From positions 4,186,839 to 4,250,838 of the forward strand of contig NZ_CP119862.1 in the NCBI RefSeq assembly GCF_029338175.1: a stretch of 64,000 nt of DNA, in the 5' to 3' direction. Positions within the stretch are counted from its first letter, which is position 1. Every line of letters starts with the position of its first letter. Made by a program: the position numbers and the translations under genes. This document shows, one piece after another, positions 19,444-27,306 of this stretch. The stretch is from Citrobacter enshiensis. Its GTDB lineage: Bacteria > Pseudomonadota > Gammaproteobacteria > Enterobacterales > Enterobacteriaceae. The notes beneath the pieces are model-generated. The model was not told the origin of the DNA. It searched no databases and worked only from the letters and a program-made list of their open reading frames with translations.

Positions 19444-19534
19444 CGTTCTTTTCTTAGTTTTTCATATTCAACAAGTTATTTACCACACAATGAATTGCAA
19501 CTTCCCTCCAGACGCTGTAAAAGTGAGAAAGAAC

Positions 19535-19552
19535 TGAAAACATAACTTTCCA
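19535..19552. promoter_or_regulatory. TyrR-like box in tpl upstream region
   Basis: tgaaaacataactttcca resembles the TGTAAA-N6-TTTACA TyrR consensus with three mismatches. Its centre is 114 bp from the stronger box at 19649-19666. This is weak on its own and is supported mainly by the known TyrR control of tpl. Confidence 0.45.
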
Positions 19553-19627
19553 GCCCCTTTTCAGCTCACATTCTCTATTTTTGAGAGTGGAGATTGTGGG
19601 ATTACGATCACCCTCCGCCGCTAATTC

Positions 19628-19643
19628 TGTGATTAATATCACC
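19628..19643. promoter_or_regulatory. CRP site, distal, of tpl
   Basis: TGTGATTAATATCACC fits the CRP consensus with one mismatch. It lies 200 bp further upstream than the perfect site at 19428-19443 and directly beside the TyrR-like box at 19649-19666. Confidence 0.7.
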
Positions 19644-19648
19644 AAAAG

Positions 19649-19666
19649 CGTAAAGTAATTTGTACA
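19649..19666. promoter_or_regulatory. TyrR-like box, distal, of tpl
   Basis: cgtaaagtaatttgtaca matches TGTAAA-N6-TTTACA except at positions of the outer and inner bases (GTAAA and TGTACA are recognisable). It lies about 430 bp upstream of the tpl start, where an activating TyrR hexamer could act through DNA looping. Confidence 0.6.
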
Positions 19667-20235
19667 AAACAGCGTACTTTCAGAAATCACAATTTACTTC
19701 AGAGACCTGAATCACATTTTTCTGCAATGATTTTGCAATACCAAATTTGGCGCGTGAGGTAATTAGCGGGAATGGTTCTTAATGGAGTGCAATGTCTATT
19801 TTCCGACACTCTTATTTTCTTAAAATATATTTAAAGGCGTCGATTATAGTTTATATCCTTCCTGAGTTCATTGCTTATTCCTGATGATGCATACAGCTAT
19901 TTATCATTGTACAAGGGTGTTGTTACTCTTCCACTCCGCAAATCTCTGTACGCTAAATAATCCCACTCTCCGAACAGTTTACTATTTCATAACGATCCCT
20001 CTTTATCCGTTCACCTGACTTTAGAAAAACAAAATAATTAACAAAATAACAACAACAAAATCAGCATGCGCGAAACCAAAGATCGTCGTTTTATTTTACA
20101 TGCCAACGAAATCACCAATAAGACGTATTTCAAATGAGTGCACATCAAATTATTTGCGATAAAGAACACAAAATTTAACCCGCATTGGCGAAAAAACTTG
20201 CTGTTTAGCCCAAATACCTTAACGTAGCGAAAAAT

Positions 20236-20247
20236 TGGTTTATACCA
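20236..20247. promoter_or_regulatory. GntR/HutC-type operator
   Basis: TGGT-TTAT-ACCA contains GTTTATAC, which fits the GTnTAnAC operator of HutC-subfamily GntR regulators. It sits 11 bp before the start codon of the GntR gene, so the regulator would repress its own operon. Confidence 0.6.
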
Positions 20248-20258
20248 GATTGGTGAAC

Positions 20259-20963
20259 ATGAAAGACAAAAGCTATGTAGATATCATCCGGGAGCGCCTG
20301 GAAAGGTGGTTGTCTGAGACAAATCTGGCGGCGGGTTCACGACTTCCTTCAGAGCGGGAGCTCTGTGAATTGCTGGATACCCGCAGGATGACGCTGAGAC
20401 AAGTGTTACTGGAGCTGGAGGTGGCATCCATCATCTTCAGGAAAAATCGTAGCGGCTGGTTTATTGCGCCCAAGCGTTTCATCTATAACCCAAAAGCGCA
20501 GTCCAGCTTTAATGCCGAAGCCCGCGCCCAAGGGCGACTTCCGTTTTGGGGGTATCTGGAAGAAGAATTATGCGAAGCGCCTCCTCCCAGTGTGGTGAAG
20601 GCGTTCTCAGAAAATACCAGCAGCTATCTCATCACCGGCTGGTGTGGTCTTGACGGACATAAGGTTTTTTATCACGAGTCCTACATTGACGCTGACTTTG
20701 CCCCTGGTTTCGTTAATAAAATCAACAACCAGTCATTTGCCGAAGTCTGGGAAAGAGAATTCAGTCAGTTCCTGAGTATAAAAAGCATGGTATTTAAACC
20801 CGTAAAAATACCGGACCAGGCATGCAAAGAGTTGGGCGTAGCTCCGAACTCTTTCGTCATTCTGGTCGAAAAACACCGGGCAACACGAGAAAAAAGAGTG
20901 GTTCAGGTTGACTTTGAGTACTGGAGACTGGAGTCCGTTGAACTCTATATCAAAGATGAATGA
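20259..20963 (+). CDS. GntR-family (HutC subfamily, UTRA domain) transcriptional regulator
   Basis: A 234-residue protein. An N-terminal winged helix (YVDIIRERLERWL; GSRLPSERELCELLDTRRMTLRQVL; RNRSGWFIA-like wing) is followed by a UTRA effector domain ending in VVQVDFEYWRLESVELYI. UTRA domains bind small sugar- or amino-acid-derived effectors. I start at the ATG giving MKDKSYV; an in-frame TTG eight codons upstream would overlap the operator. The TIM-barrel gene begins at its stop codon and a transporter follows, so it probably represses this three-gene unit until the substrate is present. Confidence 0.85.
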   Translation: MKDKSYVDIIRERLERWLSETNLAAGSRLPSERELCELLDTRRMTLRQVLLELEVASIIFRKNRSGWFIAPKRFIYNPKAQSSFNAEARAQGRLPFWGYLEEELCEAPPPSVVKAFSENTSSYLITGWCGLDGHKVFYHESYIDADFAPGFVNKINNQSFAEVWEREFSQFLSIKSMVFKPVKIPDQACKELGVAPNSFVILVEKHRATREKRVVQVDFEYWRLESVELYIKDE

Positions 20964-20971
20964 GGGTAAAA

Positions 20972-21928
20972 ATGAAAACAACAGAAAGGGTATGTCTCGC
21001 TGAGCGAGCCAGCAATATTCCCCTATATTTACATGCCTATGCATTTCATTTAAATATGCGGTACGAACGGATTCTGCCAGGTGATCTACTGGATATTGCG
21101 CATCAGCATCAATTACAGGGTGTGAAGATTCATGTAGAGGATGGTGAAACTCAGGCCTTACAAATGTTGAGTGACCATCAGTTATTTGATTTCAGGAAAA
21201 AAGCAGAAGACTACGGGCTGGATGTTAACATTGAAACCAGCGCATCAGATAAAAAAACGCTGGACGATGCCATCAGGATTGCCCGGGCAACAGGCGCTTC
21301 ATCCGTTCGTTTTTACCCTCGCTATGAGGGGCATCTGCAAGACGTCATGGAAAAGATAGCGTTAGATATACAATATTTATCTCAGTTTGATGATTGCGGC
21401 TTAACATTCACGATAGAGCAGCATGAAGATCTGAAGGGAGAGGAACTGGTCAGCTTAGTAAAACAGAGCGGGATGAAGAACCTTTCAATACTTTTCGACT
21501 TCGGCAATATGATTAATGCCAATGAAAAGCCGCTCGACGCCCTGAACGTCATGGCGCCGTATATAACGCAAGTGCATGTAAAAGATGCCAAAATCATCCA
21601 GGATGGTTCCGGCTGGGCACATGAAGCGTGCCGCTCCGGGCATGGGGATTTGCCCATGGAAGAGATGATCAGAGCATTATTACTGCTGGGAGAAGACAAG
21701 CCGCAGGTAATATCTTTCGGTCTTGAGGAAGAAGTCGATTACTTTGCTCCCGCCTTCCGCTTCGACGATGAGGGAGATAACCCATGGATCCCCTGGAGAA
21801 CCGCGAGTTATACACCATTACCTGATGCTGATAAGGTTGATGCGCGCCTTGCTCAGGAATCAGAACACGCAATAGAACAAATTCACTATGTCAGAAACAT
21901 ATGCAATAAGTTTATTAACGAAAATTAA
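20972..21928 (+). CDS. Xylose-isomerase-like TIM-barrel sugar isomerase/epimerase
   Basis: A 318-residue AP-endonuclease-2/xylose-isomerase-like barrel. Probable metal ligands are Glu in FTIEQHED, Asp in ILFDFGNM, His in QVHVKDA and Glu in SFGLEEEV, the E-D-H-E pattern of the superfamily. I chose the ATG after gagggtaaaa rather than the one overlapping the GntR stop, four codons earlier. Enzymes of this group isomerise or epimerise sugars and sugar phosphates. The substrate is not predictable; the neighbouring YihN-like transporter suggests an imported sugar or polyol. Its base composition is more A+T rich than the core genes to the left. Confidence 0.82.
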   Translation: MKTTERVCLAERASNIPLYLHAYAFHLNMRYERILPGDLLDIAHQHQLQGVKIHVEDGETQALQMLSDHQLFDFRKKAEDYGLDVNIETSASDKKTLDDAIRIARATGASSVRFYPRYEGHLQDVMEKIALDIQYLSQFDDCGLTFTIEQHEDLKGEELVSLVKQSGMKNLSILFDFGNMINANEKPLDALNVMAPYITQVHVKDAKIIQDGSGWAHEACRSGHGDLPMEEMIRALLLLGEDKPQVISFGLEEEVDYFAPAFRFDDEGDNPWIPWRTASYTPLPDADKVDARLAQESEHAIEQIHYVRNICNKFINEN

Positions 21929-22054
21929 TTTAAATATTATAAATTAATCTCACACAACGATAATTACATCAACTTTCTTATCGCTTTGATATTTATCAAT
22001 AGCGGATATGGAAGGTTATTCCCTCTATGCTTTTAAGTAAGTGAAGGTATAACT

Positions 22055-23314
22055 ATGTTCATGAACAAGTGGGCACGACTGTGCTTTTTAGTCCTCGGTG
22101 GTGGAACGATATTTAAACTTTCCAGCATGAAGGATGTATTTTACGTCCCGATGCAAAGTGACTGGGGTTTAACCAACACACAAATTGGTCTTGGCTTTAC
22201 TGTATATACCATTATCCAGACAACAGGGCTGTTTCTTTCCCTTTATATTGCTGACCGTTATTCCAAGAAAATACTCTTACCCTTTGGGTTGATTGGCGTT
22301 GGACTCTGTGGATTGTATTTATCCACACTGCCTTCATTCACCGGTTATCTGCTCTGTTTTGCGGCAATGGCCTTCTTTGGTGATGTCATTTTCTGGCCCG
22401 TATTGTTGAAAGCCGTACGCCTGCTGGGGAAACAGGAAGAACAGGGACGAATGTTTGGTTTCCTGGAAGCCGGCCGTGGGGTTGTGGATGTGATTGTCGC
22501 CTCCGGTGCCTTGTTTATTTTTGTGCAGTTCGGCGAAGGTAAAGCAGGTATGCAGGCGGGTCTGCTTTTCTACACGGTAATCACGCTCACCGTCGGTGTT
22601 ATTACCTATTTCATTGTGGGGGATGATGACAAAGTCACCGCTCGCGATAACAGCAGTGCAAATCTGGAAGTTCTCAAGGGCATCAAACATGTTCTGACCT
22701 GCGCTAACGTGTGGCTGGCCGCATTTGGCATCTTCTTTGTGTACGCCGCCTACTGTGGATTAACCTACTTCATCCCTTTCTTAAAGGATATCTACATGCT
22801 GCCGGTAGCCCTTGTTGGGGCGTACGGTATCATTAACCAGTATGCGTTAAAAATGGTCGGTGGCCCGATTGGCGGATTCCTTGCCGATAAAGTCACGAAA
22901 TCTCCAACGGTCTATCTGAAATGGACGTTCCTGATCGCGGCGATTGCCATGCTCCTCTTCATTCAGTTGCCTCACGAGTCTATGAATGTGTATGTCGGGA
23001 TGGCGGTGACGTTAGGCTTTGGCGCCATTATCTTCTCCCAGCGTGCTATTTTCTTTGCGCCAATGGATGAGATCGGCATCTCACGCCAGTACAGTGGTTC
23101 TGCGATGGCATTTGGTTGCATCATCGGCTACATGCCAGCGATGTTTGCCTACACCCTGTATGGCTCGCTTCTGGATAACTTCAAAGGCATTACCGGCTAT
23201 AACTATGTCTTCAGCGTGATGGTGGTATTCAGCCTGCTGGGCTTCGTGTGCTCCACTCTTCTGGCCAGAAGGATTAAGCAACAAAAAATGGCGTTAGAAG
23301 CAACGTCAGCATAA
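22055..23314 (+). CDS. YihN-like MFS transporter
   Basis: A 419-residue inner-membrane protein with twelve predicted membrane segments. The start NKWARLCFLVLGGGTIFKL and the segments FYVPMQSDWGLTNTQIG and FWPVLLKAVRLLG strongly resemble E. coli YihN. A conserved EQGRMFGFLEAGRGVVD loop lies near residue 140. It belongs to the MFS sugar/anion transporters; the substrate is unknown. It follows the isomerase gene by 126 bp in the same direction and is probably the uptake system of that pathway. Confidence 0.87.
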   Translation: MFMNKWARLCFLVLGGGTIFKLSSMKDVFYVPMQSDWGLTNTQIGLGFTVYTIIQTTGLFLSLYIADRYSKKILLPFGLIGVGLCGLYLSTLPSFTGYLLCFAAMAFFGDVIFWPVLLKAVRLLGKQEEQGRMFGFLEAGRGVVDVIVASGALFIFVQFGEGKAGMQAGLLFYTVITLTVGVITYFIVGDDDKVTARDNSSANLEVLKGIKHVLTCANVWLAAFGIFFVYAAYCGLTYFIPFLKDIYMLPVALVGAYGIINQYALKMVGGPIGGFLADKVTKSPTVYLKWTFLIAAIAMLLFIQLPHESMNVYVGMAVTLGFGAIIFSQRAIFFAPMDEIGISRQYSGSAMAFGCIIGYMPAMFAYTLYGSLLDNFKGITGYNYVFSVMVVFSLLGFVCSTLLARRIKQQKMALEATSA

Positions 23315-23384
23315 TTGAGTTATCGATGACTTTTCTTCCCTGAACGTAAAAAAGAAAGTAAGGGTCGTTAGTTTTATGCTTAAA

Positions 23385-23413
23385 AATGGCAGCCGGGTCA
23401 TCCTGCTGCCATT
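23385..23413. terminator. Terminator hairpin shared by convergent genes
   Basis: AATGGCAGC (23385-23393) pairs with GCTGCCATT (23405-23413). On the minus strand it is followed by TTTAAG, ending the DoxX operon; on the plus strand it would end the transporter transcript more weakly. Confidence 0.7.
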
Positions 23414-23439
23414 TCTCCCCTCAAAAATACGGCATCGTT

Positions 23440-24060
23440 TTAGGATTTCAGAGCCGTATTGCTTTTCTGATTACGCCAGACGGGTGTCGCTTTTGTCAGC
23501 CAATAGTCCACGCTGACATATTTTCCGCCACCGTAGATCAGCAGAACTAACAGCATGATGAAATAAGTGGCAGAGAATTCAATACCGTTGTTCAGGATAA
23601 TCGGATCGCCCAGTTGCGTAATATAGTTATACCGACCGGGGAAGTTTTCCATCAACCACTGGAGAAACGCTGTCATTCGCTGACTGGATTCCATGCTATT
23701 ACTGGCGATAGCCAGCCAACCGTGCGACCAGTGAACCATCAGGCTGGCGACGCTCATCACGACGATCATTGGGATGGCGATAATTCGTGTGAAAAGCCCC
23801 AGCGTAATGCAAATCAACCCCAGCACTTCAGTAGACGTAGCCAGAAACGCCAGCAGCCAGGGAAATGGTAGTCCCAGCCCGCCTTCTGCTGTCGGTTGCG
23901 CAAACCACGCCACCGTTCCGCTAAATCCCATGACCTTTGAGTGTGCGCCAGCAAAAATCACCGGAATTAAAAAAAGGCGGATAAGCAGCAGCGCAATAAA
24001 ATCTGCTTTCTTTATTTTTGATATAACGAGCTTGTACCACGAAATTACGTTTATCAACAT
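23440..24060 (-). CDS. DoxX-family membrane protein of MNIO/RiPP operon (HvfX-like)
   Basis: A 206-residue protein with four hydrophobic segments (IALLLIRLFLIPVIFAG; FPWLLAFLATSTEVLGLICI; IIAIPMIVVMSVASLMVHW; YFIMLLVLLIYGGGKYVSV) typical of DoxX. DoxX proteins are integral membrane proteins often found with DUF692-DUF2063 genes. It is the last gene of the operon, 4 bp after the DUF2063 gene. It may help redox handling or membrane location of the peptide product; the exact role in such clusters is unknown. Confidence 0.85.
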   Translation of the reverse strand: MLINVISWYKLVISKIKKADFIALLLIRLFLIPVIFAGAHSKVMGFSGTVAWFAQPTAEGGLGLPFPWLLAFLATSTEVLGLICITLGLFTRIIAIPMIVVMSVASLMVHWSHGWLAIASNSMESSQRMTAFLQWLMENFPGRYNYITQLGDPIILNNGIEFSATYFIMLLVLLIYGGGKYVSVDYWLTKATPVWRNQKSNTALKS

Positions 24061-24064
24061 AGCA

Positions 24065-24802
24065 TCACCCTTTGTATTTTAAAGACAAAAGTTCGTCGTT
24101 ATTGTTGGTTTCCAGCCACGAGCGCAAAGAAAAATCGTCTAAAAAAAGTGAGGCACTATTTAGCAATCGTTCGGCTGAAATGATCTGCTGGTTAATCGCG
24201 GATAACAGCTGCACGTCAACCTGGCTGAGCCTCTTCTGGTACAGCGCATTATTATGTTTCCGATAGAGCGCATAATAATTCAGGCACTCTTCATTCTCGT
24301 AACAAGGCTCTCCCTCGTGGATCCGAAACGGTAAGGCCACTATTTTCAGCGTGGGATTTCGCGCCACCTCCACGTCGCCAGTCTGTGCCAACGGCCGCGA
24401 CATTTTCAGAGGAGGTGGAACATTACTGTCATCGATTTCCACGGCGTACATCAGCCATTCATACTCGATCAGCGCCAAATCGTGAGGCGACAGCTGACGT
24501 TGCTGACGCATAAAAAGCAGTAACTCTGTCGCCACCTGATGAAATTCCGGTTGGCTGGCCTGATGCTGATGGAGAAAAGCATCCGTCAGATCCTGAATAT
24601 CCACGTCTTTGATACGCTGGCAAAATAAAGGAAAAACGTGTTGCAACACGCCGCCAATATTTTCTCTGACAATTTTCCGGTACAGCGACATACCGCGTGA
24701 ACAGGTTTCACTCGCGGTTGCTCTGGCGCGAAGCTGGGCAGAAAACGTTGCCTCCATCTCGACCAACGATGCAGGTGCTAGATAATGTGTTGTCACAGGC
24801 AC
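24065..24802 (-). CDS. DUF2063 partner protein (HvfC/BufC-like) of MNIO enzyme
   Basis: A 245-residue protein. The N-terminal half is a DUF2063 domain (ATASETCSRGMSLYRKIVRE; VFPLFCQRI; HHQH-like LHQHQASQPEFHQVATELL), followed by a C-terminal domain rich in short strands (VARNPTLKIVALPFRIHE). In characterised HvfBC and BufBC pairs this protein binds the precursor peptide and the MNIO enzyme as a substrate-recognition subunit. A GTG start codon is used; an ATG 15 codons later is possible. It is 6 bp from the MNIO gene, in the same operon. Confidence 0.88.
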   Translation of the reverse strand: MPVTTHYLAPASLVEMEATFSAQLRARATASETCSRGMSLYRKIVRENIGGVLQHVFPLFCQRIKDVDIQDLTDAFLHQHQASQPEFHQVATELLLFMRQQRQLSPHDLALIEYEWLMYAVEIDDSNVPPPLKMSRPLAQTGDVEVARNPTLKIVALPFRIHEGEPCYENEECLNYYALYRKHNNALYQKRLSQVDVQLLSAINQQIISAERLLNSASLFLDDFSLRSWLETNNNDELLSLKYKG

Positions 24803-24808
24803 TCGCTT

Positions 24809-25621
24809 TTATAAAAGGTATTCCCTGATTTGCGTTAATTCCGCACATAACGCCGCCAGTGGTGGAACGTTGTTATCGCGTTCCAGCAGCAAAGGTCTCG
24901 CGCCATGAAACCGCACGGTCTGTTTTGCCAGTATTAATACATCCTCCAGTACTGGCATTCCGTGGGTATCGAGGCGGAACTCCTCATACTCCAGATGGCC
25001 TGCGATGTGGTAATAGATAATCGACGACGATGGAATGCTGCGAATATACTCAAAGGCATCAAACCCATGATTACAGGCATTCACAAAGACGTTATTAATA
25101 TCCAGCAGCATCCCACAACCGCTCAGGTTGAGCAGCTCGCCCCAAAATTCCGCCTCCGGCATTTCACCGGCGTAGCGGTGATAAGTGGAGATATTCTCAA
25201 GAACCAGTTGCCGCCCCGTCATATTTTGCACCTGGTCAATGCGCGCGACTAAATAAGGCAACACCTCGGTAAAACCGGGTACGGGCAACAAATCGTAGAG
25301 ATAACCCTGGCGATCGCGGGAAAAACATAAATGATCGCTGTAAATATCAATATGGTATTCGTCAAGAAAACGGCGAACATCATTAATGTACTCTTCATTT
25401 AATGGGCAACTATCGCCAATGGATAAACTCAGTCCGTGCGCAATTAACGGATATTTTTTGCTGATGTCTGCTAACTGTTCTTTCTTCGCACCGCCGATAT
25501 TCATCCAGTTATCTGGGGCCAGTTCGAGAAAGTCGATATCCTGACGGCGGGGTTGTTGCAGCAGTGCCGCAATATGCTCGCCGCGCAGCCCGATCCCGGC
25601 TCCCTTTGAAGTTATTTCCCA
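24809..25621 (-). CDS. MNIO (DUF692) multinuclear iron oxidase, RiPP-modifying
   Basis: A 270-residue TIM-barrel protein of the DUF692/MbnB/HvfB/BufB family. Likely iron ligands are seen in order: LIAHGLSLS, ELAPDNW, YSDHLCFS, LVLENISTY, LLDINNVFVNACNH, YYHIAGH and LLLERD. These enzymes use two or three irons and oxygen to turn cysteines of a precursor into thiooxazole or oxazolone/thioamide groups. The start MWEITSKGAGIG overlaps the 3' end of the precursor gene by 10 bp, indicating coupling. Function is inferred from family and operon; the product chemistry is unknown. Confidence 0.9.
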   Translation of the reverse strand, partial: WEITSKGAGIGLRGEHIAALLQQPRRQDIDFLELAPDNWMNIGGAKKEQLADISKKYPLIAHGLSLSIGDSCPLNEEYINDVRRFLDEYHIDIYSDHLCFSRDRQGYLYDLLPVPGFTEVLPYLVARIDQVQNMTGRQLVLENISTYHRYAGEMPEAEFWGELLNLSGCGMLLDINNVFVNACNHGFDAFEYIRSIPSSSIIYYHIAGHLEYEEFRLDTHGMPVLEDVLILAKQTVRFHGARPLLLERDNNVPPLAALCAELTQIREYLL

Positions 25622-25932
25622 CATACGCCACTGACACATTTTTCAGCGTTCGCCAGTTGGGAAGATTCCGGCTTATTCATCCCTTCACCCGTCAGACCAC
25701 ATTTACCGTCTCTGGCGCGCACCAGTTGATCCTGAGGGTCATGCTTAAGCGTCGCCTGACTATAGATCTTCTCAGTACCGCATTTACCACTGGCACATTT
25801 ACCGCTGCTGGTTGGCGCTTTATTCTGCACCTGACTGGCGTTGCCGCTCGCCTCTGTCGCACTGGCGGGGTTAACCATTCCTGCGGCCACCATGGAACCC
25901 ACGACGATTGACAGCACAATATCTTTTTTCAT
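25612..25932 (-). CDS. Secreted Cys-containing RiPP precursor (HvfA/bufferin-like)
   Basis: A 106-residue precursor. A Sec signal peptide (MKKDIVLSIVVGSMVAAGMV, cleavage after ASA at about residue 25) precedes a hydrophilic core with five cysteines: Cys46, Cys51, Cys78, Cys99 and Cys104. They occur in a repeated motif KC-x-SG-x-CG (KCASGKCG and KCVSGVCG) plus a single DGKCG between them. The GKCG elements recall the EGKCG repeats of HvfA. Strong ribosome-binding site aaggaataaccg. Modified bufferins bind copper in the periplasm; that this one does is inference. Confidence 0.82.
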   Translation of the reverse strand: MKKDIVLSIVVGSMVAAGMVNPASATEASGNASQVQNKAPTSSGKCASGKCGTEKIYSQATLKHDPQDQLVRARDGKCGLTGEGMNKPESSQLANAEKCVSGVCGK

Positions 25933-25935
25933 CGG

Positions 25936-26901
25936 TTATTCCTTCGCCTTGGCTAATGAAATCGGGAAACAGGAGAGATCGCGACTGCTATAGACCGGAC
26001 CGTGGTAATACTGTTTCACAATGTCGATGGATTGATCTTTGAGACGCAACCCCTTGCCCATAAAGTGATTCAGCACCAGCACTTTGGGATTAATTTCAGC
26101 CGCCACCTTGCCCACCACATCCGGGGCAGCATGAATAAATTTCGAGGTTTCGTCAGTATCTTCATCAATGGCTAACGGCATCACCAGCATGTCCGCGCCT
26201 TTGGCAAAGCGGGCAAACGCTTTATTACTGCCATTCTGATCGGCTGACACGACAATAGTGCCTTTCGCCGTTTCAATACGGAACGCCAGACAAGGCACAT
26301 CGCCGTGAGGAATCCCCAGAGCGGTCACTTTCATTTCATCGTCCTGATACACCAATTGCGGGTCAGTGGCGGTGTAATTAATATCCTTAACATGACTCGC
26401 AAGTTGTAAGCCATCTGTCGCGTTATACAACCCATTCAGATAGGAATAAGCACCATTTTCTTTTTTAAAGAGCGCGTTAAAATATTGCGTCATTGACGGG
26501 AATACGCCGCCGCTTTCTGGCCCTGCAAGGTTTATGGTCTCCTTTTCCTTCAGGAAATAACCGCCTTTTAAAATCGGCGCCAGATCCGAGACATGGTCAG
26601 TGTGGAAATGGCTGATGGCAATGAGTTTCAAATCTTCCAGGCGGGCGCCCGATTGACCAAAACGTAAAAAAATACCGCCACCAGCATCAATAAGAATGGC
26701 CGACTTCCCATTTAGCCAAATAACCTCTCCCGACGAAGCACGCTGATCGTCTGTAATCGGTCCGCCAGTGCCCAGCGTTTGCAGAGTGAAATCCTTATTT
26801 TCGCACTGCAACCCTCCAGCCAACACATTGACAGAAAAAAACAGAGAAAGTGTCAGTAATGTCGCTTTTTTTAAAGACAATGATTTTTTATTTTCTTCCA
26901 T
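25936..26901 (-). CDS. Exported metallo-beta-lactamase-fold hydrolase
   Basis: A 321-residue protein with an N-terminal signal peptide (KKATLLTLSLFFSVNVLAGG). A metallo-beta-lactamase fold follows: HFHTDH motif with His98, His100, Asp102, His103; Asp in VVVSADQNG; and His in VLVLNHFM. The order of motifs is closest to the RNase Z/arylsulfatase-like branch of the fold. It is the first gene of the MNIO operon, its stop overlapping the ribosome-binding site of the precursor gene. A periplasmic hydrolase acting on the peptide or on a small molecule is possible; nothing in the sequence names the substrate. Confidence 0.82.
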   Translation of the reverse strand: MEENKKSLSLKKATLLTLSLFFSVNVLAGGLQCENKDFTLQTLGTGGPITDDQRASSGEVIWLNGKSAILIDAGGGIFLRFGQSGARLEDLKLIAISHFHTDHVSDLAPILKGGYFLKEKETINLAGPESGGVFPSMTQYFNALFKKENGAYSYLNGLYNATDGLQLASHVKDINYTATDPQLVYQDDEMKVTALGIPHGDVPCLAFRIETAKGTIVVSADQNGSNKAFARFAKGADMLVMPLAIDEDTDETSKFIHAAPDVVGKVAAEINPKVLVLNHFMGKGLRLKDQSIDIVKQYYHGPVYSSRDLSCFPISLAKAKE

Positions 26902-27306
26902 ATGGAGTTAACCCTGTTTATTAGGTGCTGAAGTTTCTATTCCTGCCCGGTGTAAAAAATGTAAAGAAAATGTAATTTAATTTTTAAATATGATGAAACT
27001 CATAATTTAACTTATCGATATCTGTTTTCTTGATAAGCAATATCGCACGCAAAAACATTGGTAATAAACTGTGTTAATTCACATTGTTACCACAAATAAC
27101 ATTTATAAAAGTAAGGGCTAATTTCGTAAGCCTTCAGCGAGATAACAGGAAAAATAAGCAAGAATAGCTAAAAAACAATTTAACTATAAAAGTGCTTTAC
27201 TTAATCTGGTTATCTGGTAAGCAATAATATTCTCACCGATAAAAACACATTTTTATTCTGGGTTATATGCTTAACGAAGCGACACTATTGTACTTCCGGA
27301 GAGAAA
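26902..27306. promoter_or_regulatory. 405-bp divergent promoter region with GTAAA repeats
   Basis: A strongly A+T-rich gap between the MNIO operon and the esterase gene. Three direct GTAAA-like elements, GTAAA (26952-26956), GTAAA (26961-26965) and GTAAT (26972-26976), are spaced 4 and 6 bp apart. They fit the GTAAA-N4-8-GTAAA rule of CpxR boxes. They lie 51-75 bp upstream of the first MNIO-operon start codon. No gene is seen in the rest of the gap. Confidence 0.45.
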
